Source: Bradyrhizobium sp. 1(2017) (GTDB lineage Bacteria > Pseudomonadota > Alphaproteobacteria > Rhizobiales > Xanthobacteraceae). Taken from it: a stretch of DNA of 64,000 nucleotides. Shown here piece by piece: positions 55,374 to 64,000 of this stretch. Position 1 is the first letter of the stretch; each line of letters starts with the position of its first letter. The notes beneath the pieces are model-generated. The model made no database searches and was not told the DNA's origin. It worked only from the letters and a program-made list of their open reading frames with translations. Location of the stretch: positions 1,570,001 through 1,634,000 of the forward strand of contig NZ_CP050022.2 in NCBI RefSeq assembly GCF_011602485.2, read 5' to 3'. The position numbers and the translations under genes were made by a program.

Positions 55374-55772
55374 ATGACCTCCGATCGTCTCTTCGTCTAC
55401 GGCACCCTGATGCGCGGCTTCGATCATCCGATGGCGCGGCTGCTTGCGGCTCATGCGGATTTCCTGGGGGAGGCCAGCTGTCGCGGCAAGCTCGTGCTGG
55501 TGAAGCATTATCCGGGGCTGCTGCTGTCGGACGCGCCGTCCGATCTCGTTCATGGCGAGCTCTTCCACCTGCGCGCGGGCGACGAACTCCTGCGCGAGCT
55601 CGACATGTACGAAGCCTGCGGCGAAGGTTTTCCGGAGCCGACCGAATATCTGCGCCAGCTCATCAACGTGACGCTGGCGGACGGGGCCGCCGGCAAGGCC
55701 TGGACCTACATCTACAACTGGCCCGTCACCGATCTGCCGATCATCGAGTCCGGCCGCTTCCTGGAGCATTAG
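55374..55772 (+). CDS. gamma-glutamylcyclotransferase-like (GGCT/AIG2) protein
   Basis: A 132-residue protein with the GGCT fold. The signature loop is LFVYGTLMRGFDHPMARLL at residues 6-25. The catalytic glutamate position may lie in ELDMYEACGE. Members either cyclise gamma-glutamyl peptides or gamma-glutamylamines, or have lost activity. The start at 55374 is the first ATG after a repeat-rich stretch, but no clear ribosome site is seen. Confidence 0.8.
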   Translation: MTSDRLFVYGTLMRGFDHPMARLLAAHADFLGEASCRGKLVLVKHYPGLLLSDAPSDLVHGELFHLRAGDELLRELDMYEACGEGFPEPTEYLRQLINVTLADGAAGKAWTYIYNWPVTDLPIIESGRFLEH

Positions 55773-55777
55773 TTCTC

Positions 55778-55874
55778 GAGCATGATCTCCGCGCCAACAC
55801 GTTCCGCGTCTGTCGCGAGGGAAAACCGCTGCGCACCTTGCGCCAACGCGGTCCTTTGGGTCCGGATCATGCTC
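55778..55874. repeat. inverted repeat gagcatgatc / gatcatgctc
   Basis: The outer arms gagcatgatc and gatcatgctc are perfect complements; the inner part (ccgcgccaacacgttccgcg) is irregular. Similar gagcatgat elements are common in bradyrhizobial genomes. The right arm abuts the stop codon of the chlorite dismutase gene. Confidence 0.6.
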
Positions 55875-56437
55875 TAGGCCGACAGCACTTCCTTCACCAG
55901 GCGCACGTCGATCTCGTGCTCGACATAGGTCCACTCTTCGGTCTGTCTCAGCATCGCCACCAGCTCCTCGAACAGCGAGGCATCGGGGGGCGCGAACTCG
56001 AACCATGTCAGGAAGTCGAAGGGACCGCCGAGATCGCGGCTGTGATAGAGCTGCCGCGCGATGGCGGGCAGGAAACGAAGGGTGCTGGCTATGTGGTGCG
56101 ATCTGTCCTCGAAGATTTGGCGGCGCTCTTCCTGCGTCAGCTCCCACCAGGCCTGCGACTTGCGGATCGGAATCAACGCGGCGCTGGTTGCCTCCAACCG
56201 GCCGAGGTCGGCCTGCACCGCCATGAGCTGCTGCTTCTCGGGCCGCTCGGTGTAGCGCAAGCTGCTAGCGACGCCGACCAGCCGCCAGGCATTGCGCGAG
56301 GGCACGAGCGGCAACGAGACGGCCTCGCTGTCGGTCACCGACAGCGCCGGCACGAAGGGCAGGGGCTCGCCCGTCACGGGCGATAGCGACGTCACGCGCC
56401 AACCCCCGCTGTGGCCGCCTCGAAACGTCCTGAACAT
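55874..56437 (-). CDS. cld: chlorite dismutase family heme protein, short dimeric type
   Basis: A 187-residue protein. Chlorite dismutases turn chlorite into chloride and oxygen. The order fits the short dimeric clade known from Nitrobacter: SSLRYTERPEKQQLMAVQADLGRLEATSAALIPIRKSQAWWELT and EERRQIFEDRSHHIASTLRFLPAIARQLYHSRDLGGPFDFLTWFEF. H115 fits the heme ligand, and R128, 13 residues on, the catalytic arginine. Both being present, I expect an active enzyme, though a role in another heme reaction cannot be ruled out. No perchlorate or chlorate reductase genes are near. Confidence 0.85.
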   Translation of the reverse strand: MFRTFRGGHSGGWRVTSLSPVTGEPLPFVPALSVTDSEAVSLPLVPSRNAWRLVGVASSLRYTERPEKQQLMAVQADLGRLEATSAALIPIRKSQAWWELTQEERRQIFEDRSHHIASTLRFLPAIARQLYHSRDLGGPFDFLTWFEFAPPDASLFEELVAMLRQTEEWTYVEHEIDVRLVKEVLSA

Positions 56438-56484
56438 GCCGCCATGGAAGCGTGGAACCGAGCCGGGTTCAAGGCCTCTCTCCT

Positions 56485-56524
56485 GTCATTCCGGGCCGCG
56501 CCCTGGCGCGAGCCCGGAATGACG
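56485..56524. repeat. short R2 repeat
   Basis: gtcattccgggccg and gcccggaatgacgg form a hairpin about 130 bases before dnaG. Confidence 0.7.
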
Positions 56525-56656
56525 GAAGGATGACGCAAGGGGCTGTGAATAGGTCGAATAACCCGGATAAGCCCGACAAACCTAGCCTTAGGCCGCGCCG
56601 CACCTATATCCCTGATCCCCAGTCCGACTCACCCGGTTTCGCGCTACACACAGGCC

Positions 56657-58666
56657 ATGCGCTTCACGCCCCAGTTCCTCGACGAGCTTCGCGCCCGGCT
56701 TTCGGTTTCCGAGGTCGTGGGCAAGCGCGTCAAGCTGAAGAAGGCGGGGCGGGAGTGGAAGGGGCTGTCGCCGTTCCAGCAGGAGAAGACGCCGTCCTTC
56801 TACGTCAACGACCAGAAGGGTTTTTACCACGACTTCTCCTCCGGCAAGCACGGCGACATCATCGCCTTCGTGATGGAAACCGATGGCGTGCCGTTTGCGG
56901 AGGCCGTGGAGCGGCTCGCCAACATGGCGGGCCTGCCGTTGCCGGCGGTGACGCCGGACGCCGCGCGGCACGAGCAGCGGCGCCGCACCCTGCATGACGT
57001 CATGGATCTCGCGGCAAAATTCTTTGCGGAGACGCTGGCCTCGCGTCTCGGTGCCAAGGCGCGCGGCTATCTCGCCGACCGCGCCATCTCGCCGGCGACG
57101 CAATTACAGTTCCGCCTCGGCTATGCCCCGCCCGACCGCTTCGCGCTGAAGGAGCATCTCGGCAAGCTCGGCATCTCCGTCGACGACATGGTCGAAACCG
57201 GTCTGTTGATTGGCGGCGACGACATACCCGTGCCGTACGATCGCTTCCGCGATCGCGTGATGTTTCCGATCACGGATCTGCGCGGCCGCGTCATTGCCTT
57301 TGGCGGGCGCGCGCTGGAGAAGGACGTTCCGGCCAAATACCTGAATTCGCCGGAGACGCCGCTCTTCCACAAGGGCGACAATCTCTACAACCACCAGACC
57401 GCGCGCAAAGCCACCCATGACGGCGGCGCGCTGATCGTGGTCGAAGGCTATGTCGACGTCATCGCCATGGTCACCGCGGGCTTCGCCGGCGCCGTCGCGC
57501 CGCTCGGCACCGCGCTCACCGAAAGCCAGCTCGCGCTGCTCTGGAAGATGGCGGACGAGCCGATCCTCTGCTTCGACGGCGACCGCGCCGGGCAGAAGGC
57601 GGCCTATCGTGCTGCGGACCTTGCCTTGCCGTTCCTCGCACCAGGAAAGAGTCTTCGTTTCGCGCTGCTGCCCGAGGGGCAGGACCCCGACGATCTCGTC
57701 CGCTCGGGCGGGCGCGGCGCGATCGAGGAGGTGATCGCGGCTGCGCGTCCGCTTGCCGAGATGCTCTGGTCGCGCGAGCTCGAAGGCGGCAATTTCGCCA
57801 CCCCCGAGCGCCGCGCCGCGCTGGAGGCCCGCATCAAGGAGCTCTCCAACGGCATCCGCGACGAGGTGGTGCGGCGATATTATCGCGACGATTTTGCCGA
57901 TCGGCTGCAGCGCGCCTTTGCCCCCGAGGGCGGGCGCGGCGGATTTGGCGGCCGGGGCAATTTCCGCCAGGGCGGCGGCCGCTCCTTCCAGCCCCGCGGC
58001 GGGGCGGGCGCGAATCGATTCGGTGGTCAGGGGTTTGGGGGAGGCCGCCGCGGTCCGCCCGGTTCCCTCCCGCTGCCGTCCGGCCCCTACCAGGCGGCGA
58101 GCCCCCAGTTGGCGGCCAGCCCAATCATGCGCGGCCAGCGCAGCGCGATCTCCCGCCGGGAGGCCCTAATCCTGCAATGCCTGATCAACCACCCCTGGCT
58201 GCTGCACGAGCATCTCGAGGAGGTTGCCGCGCTGGAGCTGGCTCACCCCGAGGCCCACAAGCTCCGGGCCGGCATCATCGCCGCCTTCGCCAACGACCAT
58301 CACCACTCGCCGGACCCCGGCGAGCAGGCCGAGAAGATGCGCAGCGACCTCGAAAAGGGAGGATTTTCTCAAACTCTTCAAAGAGTTGAGAATGGTATCA
58401 CGACCGCGGCGGTGTGGGGCGCCCGCGAGGGCGCAGCGCGGGACGATGTTCTTGCCACCTGGCATCAGCTGGTTGCCTTGCATCGGCAATGGCATTCACT
58501 ACTTAGAGAGCTGAAAGACGCCGAGCTGGCCTTGGGGGAGGACCCCAGCGAGGCCAATTTGGCATGGCTGCGTGACGTCAAGGCTCGGATAGGCGAAGTC
58601 GACGGTACCGAGGCCCTGATTGAGGGCTTCGGCGAGCTGTCAGGCCGGCTCCAGAAGAGCGTGTGA
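56657..58666 (+). CDS. dnaG: DNA primase with substituted zinc ligands
   Basis: DnaG lays the RNA primers for replication. The 669-residue protein has the N domain, the TOPRIM catalytic domain (VVEGYVDVIAM, LCFDGDRAGQKAAYRA, GQDPDDLVRSGG), and a C-terminal helicase-binding domain. The zinc finger, normally CPFH...YHCFGCG, here reads SPFQ at 38-41 and HDFSSG at 58-63, so all four ligands are lost, while the flanking fold (EKTPSFYV, GFYHDF) is kept. A Gly/Arg-rich linker (RGGFGGRGNFRQGGGRSF and onward, residues 424-470) joins the domains. rpoD follows after 375 bases, as in the usual macromolecular synthesis pair. Confidence 0.95.
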   Translation: MRFTPQFLDELRARLSVSEVVGKRVKLKKAGREWKGLSPFQQEKTPSFYVNDQKGFYHDFSSGKHGDIIAFVMETDGVPFAEAVERLANMAGLPLPAVTPDAARHEQRRRTLHDVMDLAAKFFAETLASRLGAKARGYLADRAISPATQLQFRLGYAPPDRFALKEHLGKLGISVDDMVETGLLIGGDDIPVPYDRFRDRVMFPITDLRGRVIAFGGRALEKDVPAKYLNSPETPLFHKGDNLYNHQTARKATHDGGALIVVEGYVDVIAMVTAGFAGAVAPLGTALTESQLALLWKMADEPILCFDGDRAGQKAAYRAADLALPFLAPGKSLRFALLPEGQDPDDLVRSGGRGAIEEVIAAARPLAEMLWSRELEGGNFATPERRAALEARIKELSNGIRDEVVRRYYRDDFADRLQRAFAPEGGRGGFGGRGNFRQGGGRSFQPRGGAGANRFGGQGFGGGRRGPPGSLPLPSGPYQAASPQLAASPIMRGQRSAISRREALILQCLINHPWLLHEHLEEVAALELAHPEAHKLRAGIIAAFANDHHHSPDPGEQAEKMRSDLEKGGFSQTLQRVENGITTAAVWGAREGAARDDVLATWHQLVALHRQWHSLLRELKDAELALGEDPSEANLAWLRDVKARIGEVDGTEALIEGFGELSGRLQKSV

Positions 58667-59041
58667 TGAAAGAATCATGCGGACGGCCGGGACCGGAACC
58701 GCTAAAAGACTCGCCAAATCCAAGGTTTGGCGGCAAAAACAGGGTTAATCGAGGCTTAACGGTCTTGTAGCACTTTGGCCCAGAGGCGGCCGCAGGCAGA
58801 ACAGACGCGTCAGGAATAAATCCGCGCAATCGCTGTTGGCACTACACCTGCATCCGCTGCGACAAAGAGGCTCACGAAGCGTTAGGCAATTCCGGCGAGA
58901 GAGAGTTGGGGGTGGCGAGAGTTGGGTGCGCCGCCCTTTCCGTGTCGAGAGCTGCCGAAGCGAGAGCGTCGAGCAACAGGTTCAAGTGAATTCAGGCGGG
59001 CGCGGCGAACGCCCTGCATGAAGCGCGTTTAGGAGCAATGG
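58667..59041. other. 375-base gap between dnaG and rpoD
   Basis: No gene is supported. The stretch probably holds rpoD promoters; a hexamer-like AGGCTTAACGGTCTTGTAGC lies around 58750-58769 but no clean promoter is called. The rpoD ribosome site TTTAGGAGC is directly before the start. Confidence 0.4.
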
Positions 59042-61183
<2,142 letters not shown>

Positions 61184-61205
61184 TCGTCGACGGCGATCCA
61201 AAGCG

Positions 61206-61231
61206 AAACGGCGGGCCTTGGCCCGCCGTTT
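61206..61231 (+). terminator. intrinsic terminator of rpoD
   Basis: AAACGGCGGGCC pairs with GGCCCGCCGTTT around TT, followed by TTG. Confidence 0.92.
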
Positions 61232-61237
61232 TTGTTC

Positions 61238-61353
61238 GTCATTGCGAGGACGGCGACGCAATCCAGAGTCTTTCCGCAAAGGGATCTTTGGATTGCTTCG
61301 CGGAGCCTGTCATCGGGCCGCGCTTCGCGCGGACCCGTTGGCTCGCAATGACG
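61238..61353. repeat. inverted repeat family R1
   Basis: cgtcattgcgagga ... cgcaatccag at left and gattgcttcg ... ctcgcaatgacg at right, with an inner gcgcttcgcgc palindrome. It fills the gap between rpoD and the next gene. Confidence 0.85.
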
Positions 61354-61369
61354 TGGAGAAGCTGAGGGC

Positions 61370-61606
61370 CTACTTCTTCTTCACCCCCACCCTTTCGATG
61401 CGCTTGATCTCGAGCGGCGGGCGGCCGCTCTTTTCGGCGATCTCGCGGTCCTGCTCCATGATGAAGCCGCGGGCGGGCTCGTCGCCGTCGAGGCCGCCGA
61501 GCAGCTCGGCGGGCACGCGGCGGTTGGAGCGCTGGGAATCGTCCTCATAGACGACATTGAAGAAGGCGAATTCGCCTTTGGGATTGGTTCCGGGTTTTTT
61601 GGCCAT
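61370..61606 (-). CDS. small conserved hypothetical protein, 78 residues
   Basis: The product begins [20 protein letters not shown] and continues [50 protein letters not shown]. It is soluble, charged and has no signal peptide. The ending RVGVKKK and the start are basic. It is convergent with rpoD, and the R1 repeat lies between. I recall similar short proteins in bradyrhizobia but no function. Confidence 0.7.
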   Translation of the reverse strand: MAKKPGTNPKGEFAFFNVVYEDDSQRSNRRVPAELLGGLDGDEPARGFIMEQDREIAEKSGRPPLEIKRIERVGVKKK

Positions 61607-62106
61607 GGCGGCTTGTCGTCGATAGCCGCGCCGCAGTCAAATGACTTCGGCGGTTGTCGACATCAGAGTCGAGCCGGAGCGTTGGGTTGAGCCGCATGGA
61701 GCTGCGATCGTTCATCGCCGGAGCGGCGCGGGCGCCTTGCTGCGGTCGCTTCGATGCGGCCCTTGCCTCGATAAACGGCGGGCCGCGAAGCCCGCCGTTT
61801 ATTTTGGTCTTCAGCGTCGCCCGGGGCTGGCGGGGCGACAACCTAGAATAGAAGGCTATCGCTTGCCTTCGGCGATGGCAAGACCAATCATGACGCGTCG
61901 ATGTCGCAGCCGGCGGAGCAGATATGCGTTGATCGCGGCGTGTGCGTCGATGGTGCATCGAAGCAATTGCTTGGGTCGCTAAATCAGTTTGTTCATTTCC
62001 TGCGCGCAACTCTGCGCGGCTTGTCGGAACAGCGCGCCCGCCTGCACCTGTTCCCGTCTCGCGAGCAGAATCCGAGACGACGAGTTCCATTGTTGCGGCG
62101 CATGTC
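61607..62106. other. 500-base stretch without a supported gene
   Basis: Open frames exist on both strands but none shows a family, signal or ribosome site. The only clear element is the terminator at 61773-61805. Confidence 0.4.
61773..61805 (+). terminator. intrinsic terminator without an obvious upstream gene
   Basis: AAACGGCGGGC-N6-GCCCGCCGTTT followed by ATTTT. The stem is nearly the same as the rpoD terminator. It could end a short transcript that begins in 61607-61770, or be a duplicated element. Confidence 0.7.
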
Positions 62107-62452
62107 TCAATGCGTGCGCGTTCGCGGCGCGAGCGCCTCGGCGGCAAGCGGCGATGCGGGTCTGCTGCCCGGTCTGTGGCGACGTCCGCCGTCGTGTCCG
62201 CTGCGTTCGTCCTTGCGTCCCTGCGCCATGATCGCGCTGCCCATCGCGGCCGAACCGAAGGTGATGAGGAAAGCCGCGAGTAGCGAGAGCAGCGCGATGC
62301 CGGGTGAGCTGTCGGCGAAGATCAGCTCGCGCAGGTGGCCGGGATTGAGCCAGAGCAGGCCGGCGACGAGCAGGCTTGCTGCGCAGGCGCCGATCGCGAG
62401 GTTGATGGAGCAGGCGGAAGAGCGGGATACGGAGCAGCGAGCGGGGTGGCAT
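62107..62452 (-). pseudogene. small two-helix membrane protein gene broken by a frameshift
   Basis: The ATG at 62452 with ACGAGG upstream begins PPRSLLRIPLFRLLHQP, then homology-like hydrophobic content passes into another frame: NLAIGACAASLLVAGLLWLN, then ELIFADSSPGIALLSLLAAFLITFGSAAMGSAIMAQ and a basic tail. One extra or missing base near 62405 would join them. In the second frame no start codon with a ribosome site is found. It is either a recent frameshift or a gene with an odd start. Confidence 0.5.
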
Positions 62453-62704
62453 GGTTGATGGCCTCGTGTCGGCTCAACGCATCGGCTGACTGCGCGATGA
62501 GCAACACCATATGGTGCCGGCTCTCTCATCTCCGGAATGACGGTCGAGGAGTAGGCTTGCCTCTTCATCCCATGCCGACGCGCGGCGATGTTGATGCGGA
62601 TCAAATCTTTGCGTGCCTCGCGGTGGGCTTTTGCCGCTTTGACGCGAATCCGGTTCCCGGGCATGATCGATGCTTTCCGCGCTCGTTCTTCAGAGGATTC
62701 CCGC

Positions 62705-63511
62705 ATGCTGAGACCGCTACTCGCCGCCGCCTTCGTCCTTTCTCTGGCCGGCGGGTCGGCGCAGGCCGCGCGCTGCGGCGGCGATTTCAACACGTTCGTC
62801 GCGACCATGGCGCAGGAGGCACAGGCGGCCGGCGTCTCGGCGAGCGTGACGAGTGCGGCGCTCAGCGGCGTGGCGCCCGATGCTGCAGTGCTGGCCTTCG
62901 ACCGGCGCCAACGCCACACCTTCAACAAGACCTTCGAGCAATACGTCTCGACCCGCGTCGGGCCGGGCCGCGTCAATGGCGGGCGGGCGCTGCTGCAGCG
63001 CCATGCCGCGCTGCTCTCGCGCATCGAGCAGAAGTTCGGCGTGCCGCGCTACATCCTGGTCGCGATCTGGGGGCTGGAGAGCGATTTCGGCAAAGGCGAC
63101 ATCGGCAAGATGCCGGTGGTCCGCACGCTGGCGACGCTCGCGCATGATTGCCGCCGCACCGATCTGTTCCAGGGCGAGCTGCTCGCCGCGCTCAAGATCG
63201 TGCAGCGCGGCGACCTGCCGCTGCGTGACCTCGTCGGCGCCTTTGCCGGCGAGATCGGCCAGACCCAGTTCCTGCCGTCGTCCTACATCAAATACGGTGT
63301 CGACTTCGACGGCGACGGCCACGTCGACCTCCGCCACAGCATCCCCGACGTGCTCGCCTCGACCGCGAACCTGCTCCACACCAACGGCTTCAAGATGGGC
63401 CAGCCCTACAGCGAAGGCACGCCGAATTTCGAAGCGATGCGCGAGTGGAACAGGGCGGTGGTCTATCGCAAGACCATCGGCTATTTCGCGGATCGGCTGA
63501 TGGGGCAGTGA
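62705..63511 (+). CDS. lytic murein transglycosylase (MltB type)
   Basis: A 268-residue exported enzyme that cuts the peptidoglycan glycan chain. The signal peptide is LRPLLAAAFVLSLAGGSAQAA; no lipobox Cys follows at +1 in the usual way, though a Cys (ARCGG) is close by. The catalytic glutamate is E125 in LVAIWGLESDFGKGD, and the second signature is GEIGQTQFLPSSYIKYGVDFDGDGHVDL. The ATG at 62705 has GAGGA upstream. Confidence 0.93.
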   Translation: MLRPLLAAAFVLSLAGGSAQAARCGGDFNTFVATMAQEAQAAGVSASVTSAALSGVAPDAAVLAFDRRQRHTFNKTFEQYVSTRVGPGRVNGGRALLQRHAALLSRIEQKFGVPRYILVAIWGLESDFGKGDIGKMPVVRTLATLAHDCRRTDLFQGELLAALKIVQRGDLPLRDLVGAFAGEIGQTQFLPSSYIKYGVDFDGDGHVDLRHSIPDVLASTANLLHTNGFKMGQPYSEGTPNFEAMREWNRAVVYRKTIGYFADRLMGQ

Positions 63512-63542
63512 CTGGGGAGAGTGGCGCACGATCTCCCCGCAT

Positions 63543-63672
63543 CGTCGTCCTGGCGAAGGCCAGGACCCAAACCGCGGAATCTATCGGTTGCGGACGGCGG
63601 GAGTACCGAACTGCGAGTCTTCGCATAATTGAATTCGGTGGTTATGGGTCCCGGCCTTCGCCGGGACGACGA
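63543..63672. repeat. inverted repeat family R3
   Basis: cgtcgtcctggcgaaggcc at left and ggccttcgccgggacgacg at right pair; inside are gcgagtcttcgca and tatgggtcccgg, as in 50331-50473. Confidence 0.85.
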
Positions 63673-63707
63673 TCGAGTGTGAGGGGGCACTGTCGCACCA
63701 CCCACCT

Positions 63708-64000
63708 TCACTTCCCCTTCGCCATCTTCTCCAGCTTCCTCTGCAGCGGCGCCCAGTACGTTCCCGGACGGAAGCGCTGCAAGAGGTCCATGAAGCGGGC
63801 GTCGTTGCCGATCAGGATGCGCGGCTCGTTCTTCTCGATGCCTCGGATGATGCGCAGCGCGGCGTCCTTCGGCGTGGTCTTCGCCGCGTTCTCGAACCGC
63901 TCGATCGATTGCGCACGGCGGGCATTGTCGGTGACGCCGGTGCCGGTGCCGGAGTTGCGCGCGATGGCGGTGGCGACGCCGCCGGGGTGTACCACCGACA
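63708..64000 (-). CDS. short-chain dehydrogenase, C-terminal part
   Basis: The last 97 residues of an SDR-family oxidoreductase that continues beyond the right edge. VVHPGGVATAIARNSGTG is the loop after the catalytic Tyr-Lys helix (the motif HPGGV/T is typical). The rest has ARRAQSIERFENAAKTTPKDAALRIIRGIEKNEPRILIGNDARFMDLLQRF, a pattern of classical SDRs acting on hydrophobic substrates. The 5' end and catalytic residues are outside the window. Confidence 0.85.
   Translation of the reverse strand, partial: SVVHPGGVATAIARNSGTGTGVTDNARRAQSIERFENAAKTTPKDAALRIIRGIEKNEPRILIGNDARFMDLLQRFRPGTYWAPLQRKLEKMAKGK

Overview
The window reads as a chromosomal segment of a Bradyrhizobium-like alphaproteobacterium (order Hyphomicrobiales). 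The reasons are the high GC content, the overall protein character (a 529-residue SerA, a CarB of about 1154 residues, Omp31-like porins, a PdhS/PleC-type kinase, a dimeric-type chlorite dismutase), a tRNA-His with A73 and no encoded G-1, two promoter matches to the alphaproteobacterial stress sigma factor EcfG, and many families of long intergenic inverted repeats. No prophage, insertion sequence, CRISPR array or rRNA operon is visible.

Layout. 0-12.6 kb: XRE regulator, SulP transporter, aroE, a tandem pair of secreted DUF5666-like proteins, an FMN alpha-hydroxyacid dehydrogenase, glmM, a Fsr-type MFS pump, two outer-membrane barrels, a GST and a GNAT. 12.6-22.3 kb: a structured leader followed by serC and serA, a thiolase, a PepSY-like secreted protein, a very large PAS histidine kinase, a phasin and tRNA-His. 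22.3-28 kb: a worn region next to tRNA-His with a decayed SnoaL gene, broken copies of an AEC transporter 3' end, a 24-residue membrane peptide, DUF4126 and tenA, then an intact operon of CoA-transferase, CitE-like lyase and AEC transporter. 28-35 kb: a Cys-rich secreted protein, an orphan ParA, two paralogous membrane microproteins, a DapA-family gene preceded by a probable small RNA or attenuator, LysR, trxB, Lrp and greA. 35-45 kb: carB, an ArsR/MFS pair with twin operators, a tRNA-like gene, a methyltransferase, dps, a cupin, carA and yqeY. 45-56.5 kb: epoxide hydrolase, acyl-CoA synthetase with MarR, SnoaL with a membrane protein, DUF2189, an ArsR-SRPBCC-SRPBCC operon, LVIVD propeller, LysE exporter, N-formylglutamate amidohydrolase, GGCT-like protein and chlorite dismutase. 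56.6-64 kb: the dnaG-rpoD macromolecular synthesis pair, a small conserved protein, a frameshifted membrane gene, an MltB-type transglycosylase and the end of an SDR.

How the parts fit. Much of the window is housekeeping: serine synthesis (serC, serA), pyrimidine and arginine precursors (carA, carB), cell-wall sugar (glmM), shikimate (aroE), replication and transcription start (dnaG, rpoD) and transcript rescue (greA). Between these lie small regulator-plus-effector units whose operators can be read as perfect palindromes. The most notable items are the sRNA/attenuator in front of the DapA-family gene, the paralogous microproteins, a primase whose zinc ligands are all replaced, and an irregular tRNA-like gene.
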